Below the pieces are notes generated by a model. That model had not been told where the DNA came from. It saw nothing but the letters and a program-made list of their open reading frames with translations, and did no database searches. The translations under genes were made by a program, and so were the position numbers. This document shows positions 8,263 to 16,692 of a stretch of DNA of 51,827 nt, one piece after another. Origin of the DNA: JAUIAI01 sp049680625 (GTDB lineage Bacteria > Pseudomonadota > Gammaproteobacteria > Burkholderiales > Burkholderiaceae_E); the NCBI GenBank assembly GCA_049680625.1, contig JBAUID010000050.1, positions 1-51,827 of the forward strand. The letters are read 5' to 3'. The stretch's first letter is position 1. The number at the start of each line of letters is the position of its first letter.

Positions 8263-10149
8263 ATGAGAGGGTATTCGCGGTCGGTTGGCGGTGAGGCGCC
8301 GCCGGCCAGGCAAAAGTCTGAGCACGGCCGCAGCGACTGGCACACAATTTCGCAACTGCTCCCTTACTTGTGGCGTTATCGCTTCAGGGTCTTCCTGGCT
8401 GTCTTGTGTATGGTCGGTGCCAAAGCGGCGACTGTCGGCGTGCCGATTTTGCTGAAACAGATTGTCGATGGTTTGAATCCTGTTACACCGACGGCGGCCA
8501 GCCAACCGACCACCGAAAATTTGTTGATAGCTGCATTATCGGTACCAATGGCACTGGTAGTGATCTACGGCATCCTGCGCTTGAGCACAACTGTCTTTGT
8601 TGAGCTTCGCGAGTTAGTTTTCGCCCGCGTAACAACCCAGGCTGTCCGTGAAGCTGCCTTGCAGGTTTTTGGGCACTTGCACGCTTTGTCTTTGCGGTTT
8701 CACCTTGAGCGTCAAACCGGCGGACTGACCAGCGATATTGAACGTGGCACCCGCGGGATTTCTTCGCTGGTCTCTTATACGCTGTACAGCATTTTGCCGA
8801 CCCTGGTCGAAATCTCTCTGGTTATCGGTTACCTGGTGCTGAATTACGAAGTCTGGTTTGCAGTAATTACGGTTAGCGCACTGATTTTGTACGGGGTATT
8901 CACTTTTTTTGTGACCGAGTGGCGTACTCATTTTCGACGCCGGATGAATACCCTGGATACCAGGGCGAATGCCCGTGCCATTGATTCGCTGATTAACTAC
9001 GAAACCGTCAAGTACTTTGGTAACGAGGCTTTCGAAGCCGGGCGTTACGACGAAAGCCTGGCCAGCTACCAGAAGGCGCGGCTGGCCAGTGTTGCCTCGT
9101 TATCGGCATTGAATGTCGGACAGGCGGTGATAATTTCGACCGCGGTTGCACTCATGCTCTGGCGGGCAACCGCCGGCGTTGTTGAGGGCCGGATGACGCT
9201 GGGCGATTTGGTCCTGGTGAACGGTTTCATGATTCAGTTGTATATCCCACTGAATTTCCTGGGAACGCTGTACCGTGAAATTCGCCAAAGCCTGACCGAC
9301 ATGGAGCGCATGTTTGGTTTGCTGGATGCTCACCAGGAAATTGCCGACTCCCCAGACGCGACCGAACTGAACCTGCCGCTGGATACCAACGGCAATCGAG
9401 CCGCTCCGTTGGTCGAGTTTGATGAGGTTTCTTTTTCCTATCAGTCTAATCGGCCAATTCTTGCTGATGTCTCATTTCGTATCGAGCCGGGAACCCGCTG
9501 TGCTGTTGTTGGTTCTAGTGGCGCCGGTAAATCAACTCTGTCCCGATTGTTATTCAGGTTTTACGATGTTGACAGTGGTCACATCCGGATAAACGGCACG
9601 GATATTCGTGAGTTGACCCAATCCAGTTTGCGCGCATCGATTGGCATCGTGCCGCAAGATACGGTATTGTTTAACGATACGATTGCCTACAACATCGCCT
9701 ATGGCTGGCCGGCGGCACCCGAACCACATATTCGCAATGCTATCCGCGGTGCACAGCTGGACGAGTTTATTGCCAGTCTGCCTGACGGCTTACAAACAGC
9801 TGTTGGAGAGCGCGGACTCAAACTATCCGGAGGAGAAAAGCAGCGGGTAGCAATTGCCCGGATGCTGCTTAAAAATCCGTCGATTCTTATCCTGGACGAG
9901 GCAACATCAGCACTTGATACGCGCAACGAGCTGGCTATTCAGGCGGCTCTCGATTCGCTGGATTCGCTGGTTCAGCGCCGGACCACGCTGGTCATTGCCC
10001 ATCGCCTGTCGACCGTGGTTAACGCGGACCAGATCCTGGTCATGAGCCAGGGTCGTATTGTCGAGCGCGGCACCCACCCCCAATTGCTGGCCCAAGGGGG
10101 TTTATATGCCGACATGTGGTCGCTCCAGCAAACCGAAGATGCGACCTGA
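8263..10149 (+). CDS. ATM1-type ABC exporter (fused membrane and ATPase domains)
   Basis: A 628-residue half-transporter that should dimerise in the inner membrane. The transmembrane domain spans about 30-340 and begins ISQLLPYLWRYRFRVFLAVL, with the AKAATVGVPILLK stretch typical of ATM1/HMT1-like exporters, and contains NYETVKYFGNEAFE. The ATPase domain (about 375-620) has Walker A VVGSSGAGKSTLSR near residue 415, Q-loop GIVPQDTVLFND, signature LSGGEKQRVAIARM near 521, Walker B ILILDEATSALD and H-loop VIAHRLSTV. Bacterial relatives export glutathione-linked metal or persulfide compounds. Convergence with the copper genes fits a metal stress role but does not prove it. Length is normal for the family. 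Confidence 0.93.
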   Translation: MRGYSRSVGGEAPPARQKSEHGRSDWHTISQLLPYLWRYRFRVFLAVLCMVGAKAATVGVPILLKQIVDGLNPVTPTAASQPTTENLLIAALSVPMALVVIYGILRLSTTVFVELRELVFARVTTQAVREAALQVFGHLHALSLRFHLERQTGGLTSDIERGTRGISSLVSYTLYSILPTLVEISLVIGYLVLNYEVWFAVITVSALILYGVFTFFVTEWRTHFRRRMNTLDTRANARAIDSLINYETVKYFGNEAFEAGRYDESLASYQKARLASVASLSALNVGQAVIISTAVALMLWRATAGVVEGRMTLGDLVLVNGFMIQLYIPLNFLGTLYREIRQSLTDMERMFGLLDAHQEIADSPDATELNLPLDTNGNRAAPLVEFDEVSFSYQSNRPILADVSFRIEPGTRCAVVGSSGAGKSTLSRLLFRFYDVDSGHIRINGTDIRELTQSSLRASIGIVPQDTVLFNDTIAYNIAYGWPAAPEPHIRNAIRGAQLDEFIASLPDGLQTAVGERGLKLSGGEKQRVAIARMLLKNPSILILDEATSALDTRNELAIQAALDSLDSLVQRRTTLVIAHRLSTVVNADQILVMSQGRIVERGTHPQLLAQGGLYADMWSLQQTEDAT

Positions 10150-10185
10150 CCGCAAATCCCTTGGTCACCCGACTATTCAGACGAG

Positions 10186-10575
10186 TTAGCCGGTGGCCAG
10201 CTTGTCAAGAATAGGACAGTCCGGACGGTCATCTCCGTGGCAGTTGGCGCTCAGTGTTTCCAGAGTTTGGACCATCGCATGCATATCGTTTATTCGACGT
10301 TTCAAGTCGTCAATGTGATGATTTGCCAGTTTGCGTACGTCACGGCTCGCCCGGCTTTTGTCGCGCCACAACGCGAGCAGATCAGATACCGCCGGCATCG
10401 GAAACCCCAGGTCGCGGGACTTGCCAATAAAACGCAGCATGTGAACATCGTCATCGGAGTAATCTCGATATCCATTTGATAAGCGATTCACCGGGCCAAT
10501 CAGTTCAATACTTTCGTAGTAGCGAATCATTTTGGCTGAAATGCCGGACGCTTGCGCGGCTTGTCCGATATTCAT
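10186..10575 (-). CDS. cueR: CueR-type copper-responsive MerR regulator
   Basis: A 129-residue MerR-family activator. The N-terminal winged helix is MNIGQAAQASGISAKMIRYY followed by NGYRDYSDDDVHMLRFIGK. A long dimerisation helix follows. The C-terminal metal loop has C112 and C120 in CHGDDRPDCPIL, the same spacing and numbering as the Cu(I)-binding pair of E. coli CueR, and no third cysteine of the mercury type. The start overlaps the copA stop by 4 nt (ATGA), so it is the second gene of copA-cueR. The family bends an overlong promoter spacer when it binds Cu(I); a matching operator lies upstream of copA. Confidence 0.95.
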   Translation of the reverse strand: MNIGQAAQASGISAKMIRYYESIELIGPVNRLSNGYRDYSDDDVHMLRFIGKSRDLGFPMPAVSDLLALWRDKSRASRDVRKLANHHIDDLKRRINDMHAMVQTLETLSANCHGDDRPDCPILDKLATG

Positions 10576-12875
10576 ATCGGCTCTCCTGTCGGGGCTGACT
10601 GCATTGGGTGCTTGTTCAGGCGCAGGGCGTTAAATACAACAAACAAGCTGGACAACGACATGGCTCCCGCCGCCAGCATGGGCGACAAATGTATGCCAGT
10701 AAAACTCAACACGCCGGCGGCAACCGGTATTAACAATAAGTTATAGATAAAAGCCCAGAACAGGTTCTGCTTGATATTGCGCATTGTTGATACGGAAACA
10801 TCCAGTGAGTCGGTGACGGCGCTTAACCTGTTGCTGGCAATCACCAGATCTGCGGCGTCAATGGCAACGTCTGTACCGCTGCCAATGGCAATGCCAATGT
10901 CTGCTTCGGCCAGGGCCGGTGCATCATTAATGCCGTCGCCGACAAAGGCAACAATGCCGTACTTTTCGCGTAGCTCCAGAACCGCCTGCCGCTTATCCGC
11001 CGGCATGACATCGCCGCGCACTTCATCGATTCCCAGGGCGTCACCAACGGCTTGTGCCGTTTGCTGACGGTCACCAGACACCATAACGGTACGAATGCCC
11101 CGGCGATGCAGGCTTGCAATGGTTTCTGCTGCCTCGGGACGAATCGGATCAGCCACTGCAATCGCGCCGGCTAGTTGGTCGTCAACCGCGACCAGGAAAA
11201 CGGTCTGTCCCGTGTTGGATTGTTTGTCCAAATCCGCGTTGCCCGTATCGATGCCGGCGGATTTCATCAGCATTAAGTTGCCGGCAATAATGCGCTGGTC
11301 GCCAACCACGGCTCGAACGCCCATTCCGGAAACGGATTCAAATTTGGTGGCCGGCGATACCGGCAGGCCGCGGACCTGCGCCGCGCGAACAACGGCCTGG
11401 GCAAGCGGGTGCTCACTGAACTGTTCGACGCTAGCCAACAATGAAACTAATTCGTCAGCCGTGTGGTTCGCGTAGGCCGTGACCTCAGTTACATCCGGCT
11501 GACCCTGGGTCAGGGTGCCTGTTTTGTCAAAACCGATTGCTTTGACCTTACCCATCTGTTGGAGGGCGTCGCCATGGCGGAACAGTAAGCCAGCCCGAGC
11601 GGCGCGGCCGGTGCCAACCATAACGGATAACGGCGTGGCCAGTCCCATTGCGCACGGACAGGCAACAATGAGTACGGCTATTGCGTGTACCAGGGCCTGG
11701 GACAAGCCAGCGCCGGAATTGTCAATTGCCATCCAGACGGCAAATGTCAGAACCGATAACACCATCACGATCGGTACAAACCACATCGCAATTTTGTCGA
11801 CTACGGCCTGGATCGGCAGCTTGGTGTTTTGAGCATCCCACACCTGGTTGATAATCGACGCCAGCGTCGTGTCGTTGCCAACCGCGGTCGCCTGAACGAT
11901 CAGTGATCCGCTCAGATTAATTGTGCCAGCGCTGACCGTATCGTTTTCGCGGCGGACCACTGGAACCGATTCACCGGTCAGCATACTTTCATCAATATTA
12001 GCGGTACCCGTGACAATGGTGCCGTCAACTGCAATCCGCTCACCCGGCCGAACCTGGAGTTGGTCTGACGTGGTGACTTGTTCAATTGGCACTTCAACAA
12101 ACTGCTCGCCACGCCGTACCTGGGCGACCAACGGTTGCAGGCTGGCAAGGGCATCAATTGCCTTGCTGGTCAGTCGGCGGGCTCGGGACTCAAGGTAGCG
12201 CCCAAGCAAAATTAAGGTCACGATCACGGCTGCGGCTTCAAAGTAAATATGCCGTCCGCCCGCCGGCAACCATTGTGGTGCGATGGTTGCAACTGCCGAA
12301 AATATCCAGGCCGCTGAGCCGCCCAGGGCAACCAGGGTGTTCATCTCGGGTGCCAGACGAAGCAATGCCGGCACGCCAATCGAAAAGAACTCGCGTCCGG
12401 CGTAGAACAAGACAATTGCGCTTAGCAGTAGCTGGGCCCAACGAATGTTTTGTTCACCTGCGATGCTTGTGACCCAGTGCGAAAACGCAGGCGAAAAATG
12501 TGAGCCCATTTCAACCAGAAAAACAGGGATGGTGAGTAAAACGGCAATCAGTAAATTCAACCGCTCACTGGCAAGCCAACGCTCTTTGGGTGCAGCGGAT
12601 TTGTTGATGACAACTCGCGGTTTCGACACCGTGGTTTCGTATCCTGCGGCAGTCAGCGCACTGGCCAGGTCGCTTGCCCGGAGTTGCGTGTCGGCTGTCA
12701 TGACAATAGCTTCACCGCTGACCAGGTTCACACTGGCATCATTAACCCCGGTGAACCCGCGCAAAATTGTCTCTACCCGCCCAACACAAGATCCGCAATG
12801 CATGCCGGTGACCTGCAGGCGCAGAGCCGGGGCGCTTTCGGCGACAATTTGTTCGGTAATCTCGGCATGGCCCAT
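10572..12875 (-). CDS. copA: Copper-exporting P-type ATPase CopA
   Basis: A 767-residue P1B-type ATPase exporting Cu(I) from the cytoplasm across the inner membrane. It has a single N-terminal heavy-metal-associated domain (GMHCGSC, Cys27 and Cys30), membrane helices, the actuator loop TGES, the ion-binding CPC motif in VACPCAMGLATP near residue 407, the phosphorylation motif DKTGTLTQG near 448, SEHPLA, and the hinge GDGINDAPALAEADIG. E. coli CopA has two metal-binding domains; one is common elsewhere. A GGAG lies 8 nt before the ATG. It is the first gene of the copA-cueR operon, transcribed from a CueR-type promoter about 45 nt upstream. CPC together with the CueR partner argues for copper or silver rather than zinc or cadmium. 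Confidence 0.96.
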   Translation of the reverse strand: MGHAEITEQIVAESAPALRLQVTGMHCGSCVGRVETILRGFTGVNDASVNLVSGEAIVMTADTQLRASDLASALTAAGYETTVSKPRVVINKSAAPKERWLASERLNLLIAVLLTIPVFLVEMGSHFSPAFSHWVTSIAGEQNIRWAQLLLSAIVLFYAGREFFSIGVPALLRLAPEMNTLVALGGSAAWIFSAVATIAPQWLPAGGRHIYFEAAAVIVTLILLGRYLESRARRLTSKAIDALASLQPLVAQVRRGEQFVEVPIEQVTTSDQLQVRPGERIAVDGTIVTGTANIDESMLTGESVPVVRRENDTVSAGTINLSGSLIVQATAVGNDTTLASIINQVWDAQNTKLPIQAVVDKIAMWFVPIVMVLSVLTFAVWMAIDNSGAGLSQALVHAIAVLIVACPCAMGLATPLSVMVGTGRAARAGLLFRHGDALQQMGKVKAIGFDKTGTLTQGQPDVTEVTAYANHTADELVSLLASVEQFSEHPLAQAVVRAAQVRGLPVSPATKFESVSGMGVRAVVGDQRIIAGNLMLMKSAGIDTGNADLDKQSNTGQTVFLVAVDDQLAGAIAVADPIRPEAAETIASLHRRGIRTVMVSGDRQQTAQAVGDALGIDEVRGDVMPADKRQAVLELREKYGIVAFVGDGINDAPALAEADIGIAIGSGTDVAIDAADLVIASNRLSAVTDSLDVSVSTMRNIKQNLFWAFIYNLLLIPVAAGVLSFTGIHLSPMLAAGAMSLSSLFVVFNALRLNKHPMQSAPTGEPI

Positions 12876-12916
12876 CGCGATTTCTCCAGAAAGAGCATTT
12901 GATTGAATACGGCCTT

Positions 12917-12947
12917 AGTATTGACCTTCCCATAATGGGAAGGTCAA
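12917..12947 (-). promoter_or_regulatory. CueR-dependent copA promoter and operator
   Basis: A nearly perfect palindrome at 12921-12947 has 13-bp arms reading TTGACCTTCCCAT around one central base, and contains the ACCTTCC/GGAAGGT halves known for CueR and MerR-family copper operators. Read on the minus strand, -35 is TTGACC (12947-12942), the spacer is 19 bp, and -10 is AATACT (12922-12917). The 19-bp spacer is the hallmark of MerR-activated promoters. No -10 is present in the opposite orientation, so it serves copA-cueR and not the dehydrogenase gene to the right. Confidence 0.92.
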
Positions 12948-13092
12948 GCGATTTTCACTGAATTTCTCCGCTGGGTTCTGTATTGAGTGCGCCGGAGTGT
13001 TGCCACTTTGGCAAAATGTGGGTTGGGGTGGCCAGCGGGTCCTCTCGAAACTAACCGGGAAGGCAGGTTTGCCTCCCAAAAACGGAAAAAAC

Positions 13093-14160
13093 ATGACAAA
13101 ACATCGAATTGCAGTGATCCCGGGTGATGGAATAGGCAACGAAGTAATGCCTGAAGGGCTACGTGCCGTCGAAAAGGCGGCCGACCAGTTCGGCATTGAC
13201 CTGGTTTTTGATCACTTCGATTTCGCCTGCTGCGACTATTACGAAAAGCACGGCGCAATGTTGCCAGCGGACTGGAAAGACCAAATTGGTGGGCACGACG
13301 CGATTTTCTATGGTGCTGTTGGAATGCCGGACCGGGTGCCCGATCATATTTCTTTGTGGGGGTCGTTGCTGCAGTTTCGTCGCGAGTTTGATCAATACAT
13401 CAACCTGCGTCCGGTTCGACTTATGCCTGGTGTGCCGTGTCCACTGGTTAACCGTAAACCGGGCGATATTGATTTTTACGTGGTGCGCGAGAACACCGAA
13501 GGTGAGTATTCGTCAGTTGGTGGTCGCATTTTTCCCGGTACTGATCGCGAAGTGGTAATGCAGGAATCGATTTTTACACGGCACGGTGTTGATCGGGTCT
13601 TGCGGTATGCATTCGAACTGGCGCGCAAACGCGGAAAAAAACTCACGTCGGCAACCAAGTCAAACGGCATTTCGATTTCCATGCCGTACTGGGACGAAAG
13701 GGTTGAGGCGATGTCAGCTCAGTATGCTGATGTTGACGTCAATAAGTTTCATATTGACATTCTGACTGCACACTTTGTTCGCAACCCTGACTGGTTTGAT
13801 GTGGTTGTTGCCAGCAATTTGTTCGGTGATATTTTGTCTGACCTCGGGCCGGCTTGTACCGGAACAATTGGTATTGCGCCATCGGGCAACATAAACCCCG
13901 AAGGTGACTTTCCTTCATTGTTTGAGCCGGTTCACGGTTCGGCTCCGGATATTTTTGGTAAAGGTATTGCGAATCCGATCGGACAAATCTGGTCAGGGGC
14001 AATGATGCTGAATCACCTTGGGTACCCGGATGCCCATGATGCAATGTTGTCGGCCATCGAGGCCGTGACCGCGAATGGTCCGCGTACCCCAGATATGGGT
14101 GGCAATGCAAATACCGGGGACGTTGGTAAAGCCGTAGTTGAAGCGATTGTCAAGTCATGA
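13093..14160 (+). CDS. Tartrate/D-malate dehydrogenase-like (isopropylmalate dehydrogenase superfamily)
   Basis: A 355-residue NAD-dependent beta-decarboxylating dehydrogenase. It shows HRIAVIPGDGIGNEVMPEGL, the TtuC/DmlA-specific VPDHISLWGSLLQFRREFDQ and YINLRPVRLMPGV, RENTEGEYSSVGGR, the Lys/Asn pair in TKSNGISISMPYWDE, the metal-binding VVASNLFGDILSDLGP and the nucleotide loop EPVHGSAPDIFGKG. The PDHISLWG block separates tartrate and D-malate dehydrogenases from LeuB and Icd. I chose the ATG at 13093 (MTKHRIAV), since the frame before it is not homologous. An imperfect hairpin (13058-13079) lies just upstream. The gene is monocistronic; whether malate, tartrate or a related hydroxyacid is the true substrate is open. 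Confidence 0.9.
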   Translation: MTKHRIAVIPGDGIGNEVMPEGLRAVEKAADQFGIDLVFDHFDFACCDYYEKHGAMLPADWKDQIGGHDAIFYGAVGMPDRVPDHISLWGSLLQFRREFDQYINLRPVRLMPGVPCPLVNRKPGDIDFYVVRENTEGEYSSVGGRIFPGTDREVVMQESIFTRHGVDRVLRYAFELARKRGKKLTSATKSNGISISMPYWDERVEAMSAQYADVDVNKFHIDILTAHFVRNPDWFDVVVASNLFGDILSDLGPACTGTIGIAPSGNINPEGDFPSLFEPVHGSAPDIFGKGIANPIGQIWSGAMMLNHLGYPDAHDAMLSAIEAVTANGPRTPDMGGNANTGDVGKAVVEAIVKS

Positions 14161-14238
14161 GTTCCATTGTCGACGAAGTGTGCATATTCAGCATGAAAGT
14201 GGCCTATTTCCGCCGTTAACTTTTACTCGCACCGGGCA

Positions 14239-14254
14239 AAATGGCTAGCCATTT
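14239..14254. promoter_or_regulatory. 16-bp perfect palindrome, possible operator
   Basis: AAATGGCTAGCCATTT is a perfect inverted repeat with no spacer. It sits 14 nt upstream of the predicted -35 box (14269) of the candidate small RNA, in a stretch without coding potential. The position would suit a dimeric regulator. A 16-bp perfect palindrome is uncommon by chance, but no regulator can be named. Confidence 0.4.
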
Positions 14255-14268
14255 GGTGAATTTGAAAT

Positions 14269-14297
14269 TTGCGGTTACATTGCGAATCAAGTTAATA
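14269..14297 (+). promoter_or_regulatory. Predicted sigma-70-like promoter of the candidate small RNA
   Basis: TTGCGG (14269-14274) and TTAATA (14292-14297) are separated by 17 bp. A start site around 14303 would open a transcript of about 115 nt ending in the strong terminator at 14392-14416. Four of six bases match consensus in each box. Confidence 0.4.
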
Positions 14298-14299
14298 AC

Positions 14300-14416
14300 A
14301 AGACTCACGTTCTTAGGAACTAAGAGTCTTGCAGGCAGACATCCAGGGGGGTGACTGTTCTGCGCGGCAGCCGAAACGGTTGCCGCATTCAAAGCCCGGC
14401 CGCGCCGGGCTTTTTT
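14300..14416 (+). ncRNA. Candidate small RNA with three hairpins
   Basis: This 117-nt stretch lies in a 380-nt gap without coding potential and folds into three consecutive hairpins. First, 14300-14330: AAGAC pairs with GTCTT and TCTTAG with CTAAGA around a GAA loop. Second, about 14362-14384: GCGGCAGCCG pairs with CGGTTGCCGC around AAA, ten pairs with one G-U. Third, the Rho-independent terminator. A linker with a G-run (CCAGGGGGGTGACTG) separates the first two. A plausible promoter precedes it. It matches no RNA family I recognise; it is neither 6S nor tmRNA. It could instead be a structured 3' UTR of the dehydrogenase or a leader terminator for pyrC. Confidence 0.45.
14392..14416 (+). terminator. 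Rho-independent terminator
   Basis: A 9-bp GC-rich stem, AAGCCCGGC pairing with GCCGGGCTT around a CGC loop, is followed by a run of T. This is a canonical intrinsic terminator. It ends either the candidate small RNA or transcripts reading through from the dehydrogenase gene, and insulates pyrC. Confidence 0.9.
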
Positions 14417-14540
14417 GTTTTGGTATTTTCCTTTTTTGGGTTTGTCGCCCGGTCTTGTGCTGCCCTGCAGTAAACTTTTAGGAATTGGTCAGCCGGCTCG
14501 CACGACGCGGACAAGCCGGAGGCTGACTCACTCAATCAGG

Positions 14541-15647
14541 ATGGCGATACCGATGCCCATGGCAACCCCCGACTTTATTGAATTGACACGCCCGGATGAC
14601 TGGCATCTGCATTTACGCGATGGCGCTGTATTAAAAGATGTTGTCCTGGCCAGTGCACGGCAGTTTGCGCGCGCCATCGTGATGCCAAATCTGAAGCCAC
14701 CGGTAAAGAATCTGGCGGACGCGGTGGCGTATCGCAATCGAATCATCGCCGCGTTGGAAGAAGCAGAACAGGCAACACCAGATTCGATACCAAACTTTGA
14801 ACCACTGATGACGCTGTATCTGACCGACCGGACAACACCTGCAGACATCGAAGAAGCGGCCGCATCCGGTGTCGTGCAGGCCGTCAAGCTATACCCGGCC
14901 GGGGCAACTACCAATTCTGATGACGGTGTGACATCAATTGACAGGTTGTTGCCAACGCTGGCGGCCTTGCAGCAGCACAATTTGCCTTTGTTGATTCATG
15001 GCGAAGTAACCGATAACCAGGTTGACGTGTTTGACCGGGAAGCTCGTTTCATTGATGACGTACTTGAGCCGCTACGTGCAAATATGCCGGAATTACGCAT
15101 CGTTTTTGAGCACATCACGACTGAGCAGGCGGCAAGTTATGTGCGTGAGACCAGCGGCCCGATTGCGGCAACTATTACGCCGCAACATTTGTTATACAAC
15201 CGGAATGCAATTTTTTCGGGCGGCTTGCGACCGCATTGGTATTGCCTGCCGATACTAAAGCGCGAGAATCATCGCCTGGCTCTTGTGAAGGCCGCCACGT
15301 CAGGCAATCCACGGTTCTTTCTGGGCACCGATAGTGCGCCGCATCCTGCGCACCTGAAAGAGCATGCAGCTGGATGTGCGGGTTGTTTCAGCGCCCCTTA
15401 TGCGATTGAACTGTATGCAACCGCGTTCGAACTGGCGGGTAGACTAGACCGCCTGGAAGGCTTTGCATCCCAATTTGGCGCGGACTTTTATGGTTTGCCG
15501 CGAAACACTGATCGGATTGTTTTGCGTCGGGTCGATCATCAGATAGCCGACAGCCTGCCGTTCGGCGAGCACCAAATTGTGCCGCTTGCCGCAGGTGAGC
15601 AGTTACAGTGGCGACTTGAGTCCACCCAGTCCGCTCATAAGCAATAA
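14541..15647 (+). CDS. pyrC: Dihydroorotase (type I, PyrC)
   Basis: Zinc amidohydrolase cyclising N-carbamoyl-L-aspartate to dihydroorotate, third step of pyrimidine synthesis. It aligns end to end with E. coli-type PyrC: RPDDWHLHLRDGAVLKDVV (HxH metal ligands), IVMPNLKPPV, the carboxylated lysine in VQAVKLYPAGATTNSDDGVT, LPLLIHGEVTD (metal His), VFEHITTEQAA (metal His) and FFLGTDSAPHPAHLKEHAAG (catalytic Asp). The start is uncertain. ATG codons lie at 14541, 14553 and 14559; an AGGA overlaps the first and would sit 11 nt before the second, and the protein beginning MATPDFIEL (14559) best matches family length. It appears monocistronic. Confidence 0.95.
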   Translation: MAIPMPMATPDFIELTRPDDWHLHLRDGAVLKDVVLASARQFARAIVMPNLKPPVKNLADAVAYRNRIIAALEEAEQATPDSIPNFEPLMTLYLTDRTTPADIEEAAASGVVQAVKLYPAGATTNSDDGVTSIDRLLPTLAALQQHNLPLLIHGEVTDNQVDVFDREARFIDDVLEPLRANMPELRIVFEHITTEQAASYVRETSGPIAATITPQHLLYNRNAIFSGGLRPHWYCLPILKRENHRLALVKAATSGNPRFFLGTDSAPHPAHLKEHAAGCAGCFSAPYAIELYATAFELAGRLDRLEGFASQFGADFYGLPRNTDRIVLRRVDHQIADSLPFGEHQIVPLAAGEQLQWRLESTQSAHKQ

Positions 15648-15680
15648 GCGATCAGAACTTAATAGGAAAATGGAACGCAT

Positions 15681-16685
15681 ATGAAGATTGTTATTACCGG
15701 TGGTGGTGGTTTTGTCGGGCAACGCCTGGCACAGGCAATTCTTGAAGGGCCTGGGCTGGCGCTGGCCGAATCACCAGATAATAAGCCAGCTCTGACGCCG
15801 GTAACGCAGATCGTCTGTGTTGACATGGCCGCCGGAGCGCTACGTGATGAACGGCTAAGCTATGTCACTGGCGACGTTTCCGATCCGGCTTTGATTGAAA
15901 GTGCTATTGATAAGCAAACTAATCTTGTTTATCACCTGGCCGCAGTGGTTAGTGGTACGGCAGAGGCCGACTTCGATCTTGGTCAGCGGGTTAACGTAAT
16001 CGGTACGCGCAACGTCCTCGAGCGATGCCGCGAACTGGGTACTTGTCCACGGCTTGTATTCTCCAGCTCCATTGCCGTGTTCGGCGGCGAATTACCTGAT
16101 GTCATTACCGACGCCACTACGCCGATGCCTCAGGGCTCTTACGGCATCCAGAAGTTGATTGGCGAATTAATGGTTCAGGAATATTCCCGCAAGGGTTTTA
16201 TCAAAGGCTGTAGTCTGCGCTTGCCGACCGTCGTGGTTCGGCCGGGCAAACCGAATGGCGCCGCGTCCAGTTTTGCCTCGGGCGTTATCCGAGAGCCTCT
16301 TGCCGGCGTCGCAATGGATTTGCCGGTTGATCCCGCAACACACATGTGGTCGACATCGCCGGCTGCCGTGGTCCGAAACCTGATTCACGCAGCACAACTA
16401 CCACCCCAGGCGTGGGGGCAGTGGCGATCGCTTAATTTGCCTGGTCTGGTGCACTCAATGAATGATGCGCTTGATGCGCTCGAGTCGCTCGGCGGTGCGC
16501 ATGTTCGCAGTCTCGTTTCGTTCAAACCGGACCCGGACATCGTGCGCCTGGTCAGTACATGGGCCGCCCATCTGGAAACCAAGCGGGCACTGTCCATGGG
16601 ATTTATCGCCGACCCGGACTTCATGTCGGTTGTCCGTGCTTACGTTACCGACTACGCTGATGCGGTGAAGGTACCGATCAAGTAG
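15681..16685 (+). CDS. denD: NAD-dependent sugar-acid dehydrogenase, DenD-like (extended SDR)
   Basis: A 334-residue extended short-chain dehydrogenase. Motifs: Rossmann MKIVITGGGGFVGQRLAQAI, YHLAAVVSGTAEADFDLGQR, VFSSSIAVFGG, the catalytic YGIQK, and LRLPTVVVRPGKPNGAASSF followed by SGVIREPLAG. The VSGTAEADFDLG and RPGKPNGAASS blocks are the ones I associate with D-erythronate dehydrogenase DenD, which oxidises D-erythronate to the 2-oxo acid. The kinase, isomerase and aldolase partners usual for that pathway are absent. It begins 33 nt after pyrC, is convergent with the next gene, and may be co-transcribed with pyrC by position only. Confidence 0.8.
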   Translation: MKIVITGGGGFVGQRLAQAILEGPGLALAESPDNKPALTPVTQIVCVDMAAGALRDERLSYVTGDVSDPALIESAIDKQTNLVYHLAAVVSGTAEADFDLGQRVNVIGTRNVLERCRELGTCPRLVFSSSIAVFGGELPDVITDATTPMPQGSYGIQKLIGELMVQEYSRKGFIKGCSLRLPTVVVRPGKPNGAASSFASGVIREPLAGVAMDLPVDPATHMWSTSPAAVVRNLIHAAQLPPQAWGQWRSLNLPGLVHSMNDALDALESLGGAHVRSLVSFKPDPDIVRLVSTWAAHLETKRALSMGFIADPDFMSVVRAYVTDYADAVKVPIK

Positions 16686-16692
16686 TTTGCCG

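Noticed and set aside
8188..8505. Minus-strand frame ending in GKGGKGG repeats
   Set aside because: It is the antisense of the exporter start plus the 9-bp array; no start signal or homology.
14300..14416. 6S RNA or tmRNA as identity of the hairpin transcript
   Set aside because: Too short for 6S and lacks its long bulged hairpin; no tRNA-like ends for tmRNA.
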